From NCBI GenBank assembly GCA_035452965.1, contig DAOTCE010000006.1, positions 1 through 64,000 of the forward strand: a stretch of 64,000 nucleotides of DNA. The letters run 5' to 3'. The stretch is from Candidatus Paceibacterota bacterium (GTDB taxonomy: Bacteria; Verrucomicrobiota; Verrucomicrobiia; Limisphaerales; UBA8199). The notes beneath the pieces were generated by a model. It searched no databases. It saw only the letters and a list, made by a program, of their open reading frames with translations, and was not told where the DNA came from. Made by a program: the position numbers and the translations under genes. Of this stretch, positions 54,350 through 63,406 are shown piece after piece. Every line of letters starts with the position of its first letter. Position 1 is the first letter of the stretch.

Positions 54350-55681
54350 ATGCACTGGCGGGTAGTTGCTCTCATTTCGCTGGTCCTCAATCTCGCGTTG
54401 GTTGCTGCGTGGTGGTCCATGTCGCGCCAGCAGGATGCCCGAGTGGCTGCGGCAGTTAGTGCTTCGAGGCAGGCTCCCACCGTGCAGAGCACCACTAACC
54501 TGATCGTGCGCCGCCAGCCGTTCTCCTGGCGGGACATTGAATCCCCTGACTACGCCGCCTACGCCTCCAACCTGCGCGACATCGGCTGTCCGGAGCAGAC
54601 CATCCGCGACATCATCATCGCCGATGTAAACGCCTTGTACGCGCGCAAACGGGCGCTGGAAATGGTCACCGCGGAGCAACAGTGGTGGCGCATCGAGCCG
54701 GACACCAATATTGTCCGGGCCGCCGCGCTCAAAGCGCAGGAACTGGAGGAAGAGCGTCACGCCTTGCTGACCAGCTTGCTGGGCGCCAACTGGGAAACCG
54801 GCGACCTGGTCAGCATCCCGAGGCCTTCGCGCGCCGGCATCGCGCTGGATGGCCCGGTGCTGGGCGCACTTTCCGCCGAAACGAAGAAGGCCATTCAGGA
54901 AGTGAATGCGCGCTCTCAGGACCGCCTGCAAGCGTACATGGAGGCCCAGAGCCTCGCGGGCAAAGAACCCGACGCCGCCGAGCTTGCCAAACTTCGGCAG
55001 CAGACCAGAAATGAGTTGGCCCGGCTGCTCAGTCCGCCCGAACTGGAGGAATATCTGCTGCGCTATTCGCAGACCGCCAATGATCTGCGCGCCTCTTTCG
55101 GCCAACTCCGCTATTTTGAGCCGACGCGCGATGAGTTCCGCGCCGTGTTTCGAGCTATTGATGCTCTGGACCACCGGATCCAGCTTTTCTCGACCGCCAG
55201 CGACCCGGGGAGCGTCCAGGCGCTCAAGGCGCTGCTCAGCCAGCGGGAGAATGCCATCAAACTCGCGCTAGGGGCCAAGCGATACGAGGAATTCCGGCTG
55301 CTTCATGACCCGGTTTATCAGGAGGCCCTCGAAGCATCGGAAGGCGACCCGGAACTGGCGCGCGCCCAATACGCCATTGACCTGGCGGCCTTCCGTGCCG
55401 CTGGCACAAACACCCTGACCGCCGAGCAACAGGAGTCCCTCGACCGCCTCAAAGCGGACACTCTGTTGCCGCCGGAACAGCCGCCCACTCCGACATCGCC
55501 CCCGCCGTTAAAGGTCTATGTGCTTGGTCCGGGCGATAGCGCGAGCACAATTGCGCTCATGTACGGACTGCCAATTGAGGCGATCAAGGCCGCCAACCCG
55601 AAAGTGGATTTCACCAAGCTCAGGCCGGGCGTCGAGATCACCATCCCCTCATCGCCATTCGCGTCTCCCGCTTCTCCTTGA
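54350..55681 (+). CDS. Membrane-anchored LysM protein
   Basis: A 443-residue protein starting MHWRVVALISLVLNLALVAA, a single N-terminal membrane anchor. Residues ~40-370 are helical and rich in Gln, Glu, Arg and Ala, probably a long coiled or repeat region outside the membrane. After a Pro-rich linker (PPEQPPTPTSPPP), residues ~395-440 form a LysM domain: VYVLGPGDSASTIALMYGLP, IEAIKAANP, LRPGVEITIPSS, which binds peptidoglycan N-acetylglucosamine. So it probably tethers the inner membrane to the wall. The upstream frame to 54251 is not used. Confidence 0.8.
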   Translation: MHWRVVALISLVLNLALVAAWWSMSRQQDARVAAAVSASRQAPTVQSTTNLIVRRQPFSWRDIESPDYAAYASNLRDIGCPEQTIRDIIIADVNALYARKRALEMVTAEQQWWRIEPDTNIVRAAALKAQELEEERHALLTSLLGANWETGDLVSIPRPSRAGIALDGPVLGALSAETKKAIQEVNARSQDRLQAYMEAQSLAGKEPDAAELAKLRQQTRNELARLLSPPELEEYLLRYSQTANDLRASFGQLRYFEPTRDEFRAVFRAIDALDHRIQLFSTASDPGSVQALKALLSQRENAIKLALGAKRYEEFRLLHDPVYQEALEASEGDPELARAQYAIDLAAFRAAGTNTLTAEQQESLDRLKADTLLPPEQPPTPTSPPPLKVYVLGPGDSASTIALMYGLPIEAIKAANPKVDFTKLRPGVEITIPSSPFASPASP

Positions 55682-55859
55682 GGCCGGGCGGGACGCGTTT
55701 TAGTTCGACCGGTTGGAAATACCCGAGCTCGACCTGTCCGGAGAATCTACGTCCACCATAACCTTGCCTCCAGTTCGGATGGTGAACTGCTGGCTGATAG
55801 GCTTTCCTATGTCTCGGCAAAGGCCGTGCTGGCGCTGATGAGCAGGAAGCCAGTGGCTC

Positions 55860-56378
55860 TCAGATTTGTTCCTGGCAGTAAAAGCGCCATTGGCAGTGCA
55901 TGTCAGGCGGATGCGGCCCAGGCGGGGCGAACCGGCACTCCACCCGCAGGCGCGGGTCCACCGCCTGGGCCAGGCTCACGAATTCCGCCTCGTGCATCGC
56001 CCGGCACGCATACTCCTTCAAACCCCGCTTCAGCCGCGCTTCCTGAACCGGGCAAACCGGCACCGACAGGACCACCTCTTCCGGCCGTTCTTCGATCTGG
56101 TAGCCGATCAGAATGCTCCACGGGTAATACCGCAACACTCGCACGAATCCCCGCAAGCCCTTCTCCTGGATGCCAAAGCGCGCCACCAAATCCTTCGCCG
56201 CCATGCCCCCGACCTTGCCCCATACCTGCTCGTTGATTTCCTCCGCCGCCGGTTGGCCGAACCGTTCCGTCAGGAAGATGAACCAGAACGCGTCCATCAC
56301 CCGGTAGTGCTTAAGAAAGAACTCGATATAGCTCCGCAACTCCGCTGCCTCCATCCGTTCAAACAGTTCCAGATTCAT
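55860..56378 (-). CDS. DUF6125-like protein
   Basis: A 172-residue soluble protein. It resembles the DUF6125 group: helical N-terminus (FLKHYRVMDAFWFIFLTERF), a middle YYPWSILIGYQIEERPEEVV, CPVQEARLKRGLKEYACRAM with conserved Cys, and RLRVECRFAPPGPHPPDMHC as the C-terminal mark. The Cys and His residues may bind a metal or a cofactor. Function unknown. It lies 59 bp after an ABC permease in the same direction, and may be part of that transcript. Confidence 0.75.
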   Translation of the reverse strand: MNLELFERMEAAELRSYIEFFLKHYRVMDAFWFIFLTERFGQPAAEEINEQVWGKVGGMAAKDLVARFGIQEKGLRGFVRVLRYYPWSILIGYQIEERPEEVVLSVPVCPVQEARLKRGLKEYACRAMHEAEFVSLAQAVDPRLRVECRFAPPGPHPPDMHCQWRFYCQEQI

Positions 56379-56437
56379 GCAGCCGCCATTCTACCCGGCC
56401 CCTGCGGCGATGTCAGGCGCTGAAATGCCTTTCGGCG

Positions 56438-57310
56438 CTAGGCTCTGCGGAACACCGTGCCCGCGGCTTTAGGTGGACGCGAGCGGCCTACGAAGCCGGC
56501 CAGGACAAGGATCGTGATAACGTATGGGAGAATTTGGATGAATTGGACGGGGAGAGGTTTGCCGCCCCAGAGGCTCACGCCCTGGAGCCGGAACTGCACC
56601 GCTTCGGCAAAGCCGAAGAGCAGGCACGCCAAAGCCGTCGGCACCGGCCTCCATTTGCCAAAGATGAGCGCCGCCAGCGCCATGAAGCCGCGCCCAGCGG
56701 TCATGTCCCGCGAGAAGGAAGAGGACAAGTACACGGAGAGCGAAGCACCGCCCAACCCAGCCAGCGCGCCGCTCATCAACACCGCCGCCCACCGCACCCG
56801 GTTGACGCATATGCCCGCCGCGTCCAACGCCTCGGGATGCTCCCCGGCAAAGCTCACCCAAAGCCCGCTGGGCATGTACTTCAGCCAGAGCCAGCACAGC
56901 CCCACCATGATCCAACTCAGGAATAGCGGCGCGGACTGAAAGCGTTCGGCCAAGGGGATGGCCGGTGTCTGGCCGGTCACATCGTAGAGAATTTTGCAGG
57001 CGAACGGCGTCAGGCCGAGCGCCAGCATGTTGATCGCCGTGCCCGCCACGATCTGATTGGCGCGCAGCCAAATCACACACAACGCGAAAACGGCAGCCAG
57101 CAGCGCCCCAGCCGCCATTCCACCCCCCAAGCCCAGCCAGGGTGAATGCGTGACATAGGTTATCACCGCCGCCCCGAAGGCCCCGATCAGCATCATCCCT
57201 TCCAAGGCGATGTTTATAACGCCTGAACGCTCGCTGAACATGCCGCCCAGCGCCGCGAAGATCAGCGGCGTCGAAACACGCATCGTAGATTCCAGTAGTT
57301 GCCGGGTCAT
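56438..57310 (-). CDS. ABC transporter permease, BMP/nucleoside type (second subunit)
   Basis: A 290-residue inner-membrane permease of the branched-chain/BPD_transp_2 group. The N-terminal sequence GMFSERSGVINIALEGMMLI is diagnostic for the YufQ/NupQ-type subunits, and FIQILPYVITILVLAGFVGR is its usual last helix. Eight or nine helices are expected. It follows the other permease after 42 bp. Substrates in known systems are nucleosides and purines, which agrees loosely with the purine genes at 48.9-52.3 kb. No ATPase or binding protein is within the window on this strand. Confidence 0.9.
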   Translation of the reverse strand: MTRQLLESTMRVSTPLIFAALGGMFSERSGVINIALEGMMLIGAFGAAVITYVTHSPWLGLGGGMAAGALLAAVFALCVIWLRANQIVAGTAINMLALGLTPFACKILYDVTGQTPAIPLAERFQSAPLFLSWIMVGLCWLWLKYMPSGLWVSFAGEHPEALDAAGICVNRVRWAAVLMSGALAGLGGASLSVYLSSSFSRDMTAGRGFMALAALIFGKWRPVPTALACLLFGFAEAVQFRLQGVSLWGGKPLPVQFIQILPYVITILVLAGFVGRSRPPKAAGTVFRRA

Positions 57311-57352
57311 CGTTCCTTACAACTCATGTAACCTGGCTGCCCGATTCACTCA

Positions 57353-58399
57353 TTAACCCCTCGATCCCTCGACGTTCAGCTCCCGCCTTCTCATCCAGTC
57401 CCACAGGCCTTCTGCCGATACGCACAGAATAATCAACGCCTGAAGAACCAGCGACAACTCCTGCGTAACCCGCTCAGTCTCAAGGTCCAGCGCCGCCGCG
57501 CCTCTGTGCAGCGCGCCAAACAGCAGCGCCGCCGCGACTACCCCCAGCGGGTGGTTTCGCCCAAGCAACGCCACGGCAATACCGATGAACCCAAACTCTG
57601 GCGAAAACCCAACCCGGAACCTGCCCGCATTCCCCAGCACTTCCCCCACCCCCACCAACCCTGCCAGTCCGCCCGCCAGCGACAGCGCAATAATCCTGAC
57701 TTTTCCCGCGTCAATCCCCGCCGCCCGTGCCGCCGATTCACTCTGGCCCACGGCGCGCATCTCGAACCCCAACACCGTGCGCCACAGCAACACCCATACG
57801 ACGAATGCCGCCACCAATGCCAGCGGGAGTGCCAGGCTCACCGGCGCGCCGCCAAACACGCCGAATTGGTGAATCCAGTAGCCTTCGCCGATAGGACGCG
57901 TCTCCGGGTTTTGCGAGCCGGGGTTCTTGAGCAGGTAGAGCGTGACATAGCTCGCGAGACCTGCCGCAATGAAATTGAGCATGATCGTGTTGATAACCTC
58001 ATGGCTGCCACGCCGGGCACGGAGCCAACCGGGGATCGCGCCCCACAGCGCCCCCGCGAGCATCGCCGCCAAGGCGGCCACTACCGGCGCCAGTGGCGAC
58101 CACAACCCCGGCCAGATAGCGCCCACCGCCGCGGCAGCTAAAGCCCCCAGAGTGAGTTGCCCTTCCGCGCCGATGTTAAATAGCCCGGCCTTAAACGCGA
58201 ACGCGACCGAGAGGCCGGTAAAGATGAGTGGCGTCGCGTAAAACAAGGTCATGCCCAGGTCGTAGCCGGACCCAAATGCTCCGTCGGCTATAATTCTAAA
58301 GACGCGCCACGGATCTTCCCCCGCCGTCCACGTCACCACCAGACCTACGGCAAGCCCCAGTGCGACCGACAAGATGGGTTGCAGAAGCTTGCGTATCAT
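57353..58399 (-). CDS. ABC transporter permease, BMP/nucleoside type (first subunit)
   Basis: A 348-residue permease paired with the gene at 56438. Starts MIRKLLQPILSVALGLAVGL; further marks are FKAGLFNIGAEGQLTLGALA, SHEVINTIMLNFIAAGLASY with VTLYLL, and FEMRAVGQSESAARAAGIDA. These are the hallmarks of the YufP/NupP subunit, which carries an extra N-terminal helix and a loop. The open frame reaches 58675 only because it reads through the palindrome at 58.5 kb; the start at 58399 is preferred. Confidence 0.92.
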   Translation of the reverse strand: MIRKLLQPILSVALGLAVGLVVTWTAGEDPWRVFRIIADGAFGSGYDLGMTLFYATPLIFTGLSVAFAFKAGLFNIGAEGQLTLGALAAAAVGAIWPGLWSPLAPVVAALAAMLAGALWGAIPGWLRARRGSHEVINTIMLNFIAAGLASYVTLYLLKNPGSQNPETRPIGEGYWIHQFGVFGGAPVSLALPLALVAAFVVWVLLWRTVLGFEMRAVGQSESAARAAGIDAGKVRIIALSLAGGLAGLVGVGEVLGNAGRFRVGFSPEFGFIGIAVALLGRNHPLGVVAAALLFGALHRGAAALDLETERVTQELSLVLQALIILCVSAEGLWDWMRRRELNVEGSRG

Positions 58400-58544
58400 G
58401 GCGCCATGTTCTAGCTGACCAGACGTTGCTGCGGAAGATGAAAAAGTCCCTACCCCAGCCAGACGGGCGACAGCGCCGTTCAGGTGGTCGCACGCTGGCG
58501 TCGGCCTGCGTCTGGCTGGAGAATGGCCTGCTAGTGCGGTCAGA

Positions 58545-58594
58545 CTACGGTGTGTATCCCATGGGGAGCGCTCCCCATGGGATACACACCGTAG
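58545..58594. repeat. Dispersed palindrome, copy 3 (perfect, 50 bp)
   Basis: Perfectly self-complementary: left arm CTACGGTGTGTATCCCATGG, centre GGAGCGCTCC, right arm CCATGGGATACACACCGTAG. The right flank (CACCACCGTGCCGCCACCGT, then ATCGCCCAGCC and TTCAGCGGGGACTGGA) is shared with copy 1 at 14154, so the repeat unit is about 110 bp. Confidence 0.9.
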
Positions 58595-58672
58595 CACCAC
58601 CGTGCCGCCACCGTATCGCCCAGCCGCAGGTGCCGGGTTCAGCGGGGACTGGAGAAAGCAGGCAGCCTGCAC

Positions 58673-58695
58673 CACTGTCCAAACTTTGGACAGTG
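58673..58695. repeat. Perfect 23-bp inverted repeat
   Basis: CACTGTCCAAA-C-TTTGGACAGTG, 11 bp arms around one base. It follows palindrome copy 3 by about 80 bp. No T-run, so it is either an operator or a repeat element. Confidence 0.7.
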
Positions 58696-58824
58696 CGCGA
58701 ATGGGAAGTTGGGTTGGCCAACCTGGCTGTGGGGGTGAAAGTGATCGTTGGCAATCAATGGAAAACTGTGTTGAACCGCTTTTCCAATCTTCCGCGGGAT
58801 GACTATGAGAAAGTTCTTGAGTGA

Positions 58825-59121
58825 CTACCGCAATGCCGCCGGCGGCCGTCGCCCACGCCCCCGCCTCCGGCGGGAACGGTCGCGGAACATCTTTCTCAGT
58901 TCGTCATAGATGGCCCGCGCGCTGCCGAAGGGCTTGCGCAGCTTCCCCCCGATGGTCTCTGGTTCCCGCCGATAGCGTCGTCTCCGTCTCTGCCGGCGGC
59001 GCGTTGCCCGGTCGAGAACCAGCACTGCCAGGAAGAGAACCGCAATCGCCACGGCGACCCACAACGCCACTGTCTCGCCGCTGAATGAGAGTTGGCCCAC
59101 TAAGTATTGATTCTCGTGCAT
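58825..59121 (-). CDS. Small basic membrane protein
   Basis: A 98-residue frame from MHENQYLVGQLSFSGETVAL. One membrane helix (VALWVAVAIAVLFLAVLVL) is followed by a very Arg-rich segment (RATRRRQRRRRRYRREPE), then a short helical piece GSARAIYDELRKMFRDRSRR and an Arg/Gly tail. The topology puts the basic part in the cytoplasm. No family is recognised. It is divergent from the prepilin-like gene. Confidence 0.5.
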   Translation of the reverse strand: MHENQYLVGQLSFSGETVALWVAVAIAVLFLAVLVLDRATRRRQRRRRRYRREPETIGGKLRKPFGSARAIYDELRKMFRDRSRRRRGRGRRPPAALR

Positions 59122-59263
59122 TGCGCCCGCAGTCATTCTTCTAGCCTAGTTTAGGTTCCGCAGCAAGGACATCCCTTGCGCGATCCGGGGCATTGCTTGC
59201 GCCTGCTTCAATCGTGTGCTATACACCATGCAGCAATCTCCCTGGTCTTGCTGTTTTGATGGC

Positions 59264-60127
59264 ATGAATTCGCGCAACGCAAGAGGATCCCGCCTGGTGG
59301 TTCCTGGTTTTACGCTCATTGAACTGCTGGTCGTGATTGCCATCATTGCGATTCTGGCGGCGCTGCTCTTGCCGGCACTCGCTAAAGCCAAGGTTCGTGC
59401 CCAACGCGCCGCGTGCCTCAACAACAGCAAGCAGATCGGCCTGGGCGGCCAGATGTACGCCGATGAAGACCGGAAGCTCGCCCTGAGCGGCACCGCCAAT
59501 TGGACTGATGACGACATGAACTGGCTCTTCCCCCAGTATGTGTCCAACGTGAAGTCCTTCATCTGCCCTACTACCAGAAATTCCGTGCGCACCACCTACT
59601 CGGCCGGGGTCACCTCCACCACAAGTGATCCCTACACTCCCAACGATTCGGGCGTGACTCCCTACCAGGAGCGCCTGCACGGCAACTCCAGGTACTTGTA
59701 CGACCTCATCAACAACGCCTCCGGCAAGAGCGGGACTAACGGTCACAGCTACGAAGTGGCCGGCTGGATAAATGCCCGGCAGTCCTCCGGCGTCGCTGGT
59801 GCCATGCTCCGCAAGACCCAGTCGCTCATAGCCGGCTACACTTATCGCCTCAACAACTCCGCCGGCGGCTTCCCGCAATACAACTTCCTCGCACAGCATG
59901 CCGGCCCGTCGGACATCTGGATCATCTACGACGCGGACGACAAAGACTACACTTATACCGACCCGAGCCGCAAAAATGAGGACTACCCGGATCCCGGCGA
60001 CAATCATGGAGCCGACGGCGGCAACGTGGTCTTCTGCGACGGCCACGCCGAGTGGGTCCCTCAAAAAGTCTATCTCCTCAAGTGGTTCCGCGGAACCGAC
60101 GAGTGGCACGAGCAGATCGTGCGTTGA
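59264..60127 (+). CDS. Prepilin-type protein with H-x-DG-like C-terminal motif
   Basis: A 287-residue pseudopilin-like protein. The cleavage site is G15|F16 in VVPGFTLIELLVVIAIIAIL, with Glu at +5 as required by prepilin peptidase and methylase. The rest is the type common in Planctomycetes and Verrucomicrobia: AACLNNSKQIGLGGQMYADE early, and GGNVVFCDGHAEWVPQK near the end. These families are numerous in such genomes and probably form surface or secretion fibres; the exact role is unknown. The start at 59264 places the cleavage site after a usual 15-residue leader. An equally long antisense frame is a shadow. Confidence 0.88.
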   Translation: MNSRNARGSRLVVPGFTLIELLVVIAIIAILAALLLPALAKAKVRAQRAACLNNSKQIGLGGQMYADEDRKLALSGTANWTDDDMNWLFPQYVSNVKSFICPTTRNSVRTTYSAGVTSTTSDPYTPNDSGVTPYQERLHGNSRYLYDLINNASGKSGTNGHSYEVAGWINARQSSGVAGAMLRKTQSLIAGYTYRLNNSAGGFPQYNFLAQHAGPSDIWIIYDADDKDYTYTDPSRKNEDYPDPGDNHGADGGNVVFCDGHAEWVPQKVYLLKWFRGTDEWHEQIVR

Positions 60128-60202
60128 ACGGAGTCACCCGCGCCGGTTAGTCAGCGTTCGGCGCATGCGGCGACCCAGGGGGCGGACGGCGCCACCCGGA
60201 TT

Positions 60203-62017
60203 CTAATCAATCAAAAGGAGGGTTGCGATTTCGAGCCGCGGGATAGTTAAGTTCACGAGCTTGTAGCGGCCTTTCGCTGACTGCGCAAACTCCAAGGGAC
60301 CGGATGTTGCGGCAGGATCGGCCGTCAATGCAGCCACTGAACGCACTTGCTTCAACGGCACACGCACCGCCACCCGAAGATCAGCCACGGGTGTCACCGT
60401 GTCTTCGAACGAGGATAGGCGGCGCACATCGAGGTTCAGCAGGTGGACGATGGTGCGATGCGGCTGATCGCGTACCACGGCGCGGACCGTGCTGTGCGCG
60501 CTTACAGCCACCGCCGGCTCGCCAATCGCCGCCTGCACTTCCTTGAGCCAATTCACTTTCTCCGCCGTCACAATCGAGCCGCCCGCGCGGATGAACCCTT
60601 TGAGCCGCCTTAATTCGTTCGTCGTAAAATCAGCCATGGAAGGTGCGAGCAGCAGCTTCGTGCCACGCAATGCCTTCCATAAGTCGTCTTCGCACACCAC
60701 CTCGAATTGCAGATTGGCGGCGGTCAGTGCAGCGGCCAACCGGGAGGCACGGCACTGGTCGGAGGCAAGCCAGTTCCGGAACGGCAAGAAGAGGACCAAG
60801 TCCCTCCGCGCGCGGGTGTCGTTGAGCAGGCTGGCATTCCGCCGGAGAAAATCCGCCTGGGGCCGGATGAGCGAGATCATCCGCTCCCGTTCTCTATCCG
60901 GCCATGTCGGCCAGGAAAGATAGGACGCGTTATGGGCCGCCGCTTCGGCCATGGCAAGCCGCACCAGATGGGGCGGAGTATGATAATCCGCCTCGGCCAG
61001 GGTGACCGCTACCACTGGTTTGCCACGACTAATGGCATGAAGCTGCCGGTAGGTTGGGCCGTATTCCATTACACGGCCGTCCGACAGCGTGCGCGGCTGG
61101 CTGGACATATCCTCCACGACAACGAAATCCTCCGCCCGGCTTAGTTCGTGGATGTTGTAAGCATAGTTGCGGCACTGGGAGTAGAGGACATCCGGTGAGT
61201 TAAGGCTGTTGTTTGCGGTAATCAGCGCGTTGCGCTTGAGGGAGCGAGCGTAATCACGCATGTCGGCCAGAAAATCGCGGGCAATTGTGCAGCGGAAGCG
61301 CAGAAAAGCGTTGGAATGCCGCCGGGCCAGCTGGCGCAGGGCGACTTGCGAATTGGTCTTGGGAAGCGACGCCATGCGAGGCAGCACACCCTCGCGTCGG
61401 AGAAACCGGGCAAATTTCTCCAGGCAATGAGAGCAATAGCAGCCTTGCGGATGAACGGTGGGATTATCAAAGAAGACACCATCGCAGCCCGCCTCCAATT
61501 GCTGGCGCACCATGAATCTCTCGTAAGTCCGCCAGTCGGGATTGTTCATGCAGGCGGGCTGGTATTCACCTCCATACCACGAGGGCAAAGGACTGCCGGC
61601 GTGGTCCTGTTGCCTCCATTCTGCAGGCGGCTGGCCGAACTGGGCGCGCAATTCCGGCGGCCAATTCCTGGCGAAAGCCTCCAACTTAACGATCGAGGTG
61701 GCACAGACGTAGCCGATCGCCAGACGAATACCCCGGCGCCGGGCGTTGTCGAGGTAGGAAGCGGTCGCCCTGCGCTGCACCGCCAGTTCCTCGGCCGGTG
61801 GCAACCCCAGGTAGCCCAAGCCCCCCAATCCGGTCACGTAAATAACACTCGCACCGCTCGCCGCTGCCGCTTCAGCCTGGTCGCCGATGGCCCCCAGGTG
61901 ATCGAACGCGTGGCCGGCCACGCCTGCCTGGAGTTCGCGCCGCACAGCCTCCCGGGAAATCGCTGTTGGCACAAGTAACAGCAGGCACACGCCGCATTTT
62001 AGCAGTCCGCTCGCCAT
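60203..62017 (-). CDS. Secreted TIM-barrel glycosidase-like protein
   Basis: A 604-residue exported protein (SGLLKCGVCLLLLVPTAIS). The barrel part shows ASVIYVTGLGGLGYLGLPPA, RRRGIRLAIGYVCAT, and AGCDGVFFDNPTVHPQGCYC with SHCLEKFARF, the D-x-x-FFDNP strand end seen in GH-like barrels with an acidic residue, next to a Cys cluster. DFVVVEDMSSQPRTLS may hold the acid/base Glu. The region near 380-500 resembles a beta-galactosidase trimerisation domain (LLLAPSMADFTTNELRRLKG, FIRAGGSIVTAE). Substrate unknown. It is divergent from the DUF6786-like gene, which is linked to a fucose-type permease. Confidence 0.75.
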   Translation of the reverse strand: MASGLLKCGVCLLLLVPTAISREAVRRELQAGVAGHAFDHLGAIGDQAEAAAASGASVIYVTGLGGLGYLGLPPAEELAVQRRATASYLDNARRRGIRLAIGYVCATSIVKLEAFARNWPPELRAQFGQPPAEWRQQDHAGSPLPSWYGGEYQPACMNNPDWRTYERFMVRQQLEAGCDGVFFDNPTVHPQGCYCSHCLEKFARFLRREGVLPRMASLPKTNSQVALRQLARRHSNAFLRFRCTIARDFLADMRDYARSLKRNALITANNSLNSPDVLYSQCRNYAYNIHELSRAEDFVVVEDMSSQPRTLSDGRVMEYGPTYRQLHAISRGKPVVAVTLAEADYHTPPHLVRLAMAEAAAHNASYLSWPTWPDRERERMISLIRPQADFLRRNASLLNDTRARRDLVLFLPFRNWLASDQCRASRLAAALTAANLQFEVVCEDDLWKALRGTKLLLAPSMADFTTNELRRLKGFIRAGGSIVTAEKVNWLKEVQAAIGEPAVAVSAHSTVRAVVRDQPHRTIVHLLNLDVRRLSSFEDTVTPVADLRVAVRVPLKQVRSVAALTADPAATSGPLEFAQSAKGRYKLVNLTIPRLEIATLLLID

Positions 62018-62181
62018 ATGGTCTCTGCCCGGTATAGCACGCCCGCCTGGCAAAGCACGCGTTATGATGCCACCCCGATGCCAAGGCGGAAAAGTTCACG
62101 TGACACGTGTATGAAGCAGCCCGGCCATCAATCGCGCCCAGCCCTTGACACCATCCCGCTTGAATCCGTAGGCTCCGGCTC

Positions 62182-63405
62182 ATGTTACGCAATCTTCTCC
62201 CTGCCGCGATTGTTGTTATGAGCTTAGGCACACCCCTCACCCAATGCGCTCGCGCCGCCACTTTTGCGGACGACGCCACCTTCCTGAAGCGCCACACGGA
62301 ACTCATCGTCTTGAGCGATGCGAAGGGCCTTGCCAAAGTGGCCATCGTGCCCGCCTGGCAGGGCCGGGTCATGACCAGCACCGCCGGGGCCGACGCCGGC
62401 CTCAGCTTTGGCTGGATCAACCGCGAGCTCATCGCCTCCGGCAAGCTGCTGCCCCACATGAATGCTTTCGGCGGCGAAGACCGTTTCTGGATGGGGCCGG
62501 AGGCCGGGCAGTTTTCGATCTTCTTCGCCCAGGGAACGAAGTTTGAATTTGCGGACTGGTTTACGCCTGCCGCCTTTGATACGCTGCCGTTCAAAGTCCT
62601 GCGCCAATCCAGGGACAAGGCCGTGTTCGCCTCACAATTCAACCTGACCAATTACTCGGGCACGCGCTTTAAGGTGGCGGTGAACCGGGAAGTCCGCCTG
62701 CTTAACTCCAAAACAGCCTGGCGGAAGCTGGGCGTTAAGCCTTCCGTCGGCGTGAGCCTGGTCGCCTTTGAATCCGACAACAGGATTACCAACGCCGGCG
62801 AGGAAGCGTGGAAAAAGGACACAGGATTGCTCTCGATTTGGATTCTCGGCATGTTTACTCCTTCTCCTTCCGCCACCATCGTCGTACCTATCGAGGCCGG
62901 ACCTGAATCCAAGCTTGGCGTAAAGGTAACGTCGGACTACTTTGGCCAGATCCCGCCGGATCGCCTGGTAGTCAAGGACGACGTGATCTACTTCTCCGCC
63001 GACGGCAAGTACCGCAGCAAGATCGGCATCAACCCCAAGCGTAGCAAGGGCGTATTGGGCAGCTACGACGCGGACAACAAAGTGCTGACCATTGCGCAGT
63101 ACAAAGTGCCCGCAGGCGTAACCGACTACGTCAACTCGCTCTGGAAGATCCAGGATGACCCCTACAGCGGCGATGCCGCAAACTGCTACAACGACGGCCC
63201 GCCCGCGCCCGGCGAGAAGCCGATGGGCCCGTTCTTCGAGCTGGAATCCTCTTCACCAGCCGCCGCGCTGGCGCCCGGCAAGAGCCTCGCCCACGTCCAC
63301 CGGACAATCCACCTGACCGGGCCGGAATCCGCGCTGGATGGCGTCGCCCGCGCCACGCTGGGCGTCTCCATCGCCGACATCAAAGCCGGACTCAAGAATC
63401 GGTAA
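62182..63405 (+). CDS. Exported DUF6786-like protein
   Basis: A 407-residue exported protein (MLRNLLPAAIVVMSLGTPLT). The body resembles DUF6786: FLKRHTELIVLSDAKGLAKV, VPAWQGRVMTSTAGADAGLS with FGWINRELI, MNAFGGEDRFWMGPEAGQFS, and near the end NCYNDGPPAPGEKPMGPFFE then LESSSPAAAL. The beta-rich layout (GGEDRFWLGPEAG) is like aldose-epimerase-type sugar-binding folds, though this is only a likeness. The following permease starts one base after its stop, which ties it to import or use of a deoxy sugar. Confidence 0.75.
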   Translation: MLRNLLPAAIVVMSLGTPLTQCARAATFADDATFLKRHTELIVLSDAKGLAKVAIVPAWQGRVMTSTAGADAGLSFGWINRELIASGKLLPHMNAFGGEDRFWMGPEAGQFSIFFAQGTKFEFADWFTPAAFDTLPFKVLRQSRDKAVFASQFNLTNYSGTRFKVAVNREVRLLNSKTAWRKLGVKPSVGVSLVAFESDNRITNAGEEAWKKDTGLLSIWILGMFTPSPSATIVVPIEAGPESKLGVKVTSDYFGQIPPDRLVVKDDVIYFSADGKYRSKIGINPKRSKGVLGSYDADNKVLTIAQYKVPAGVTDYVNSLWKIQDDPYSGDAANCYNDGPPAPGEKPMGPFFELESSSPAAALAPGKSLAHVHRTIHLTGPESALDGVARATLGVSIADIKAGLKNR

Positions 63406-63406
63406 G

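Larger units (their letters stand above)
58400..58824. other. Gene-free interval with clustered inverted repeats
   Basis: About 425 bp upstream of the ABC permease pair. Carries palindrome copy 3 (58545-58594), a 13 bp inverted repeat GCAGGC-A-GCCTGC (58658-58670) and a 23 bp one (58673-58695). A short plus-strand frame ends in REWEVGLANLAVGVKVIVGN and QWKTVLNRF but has no start of its own, so it is not called. Confidence 0.55.

Noticed and set aside
59219..60109. 296-codon minus-strand open frame opposite the prepilin-like gene
   Set aside because: Shadow frame; the plus strand carries the diagnostic prepilin cleavage site and CDGHAEW motif.
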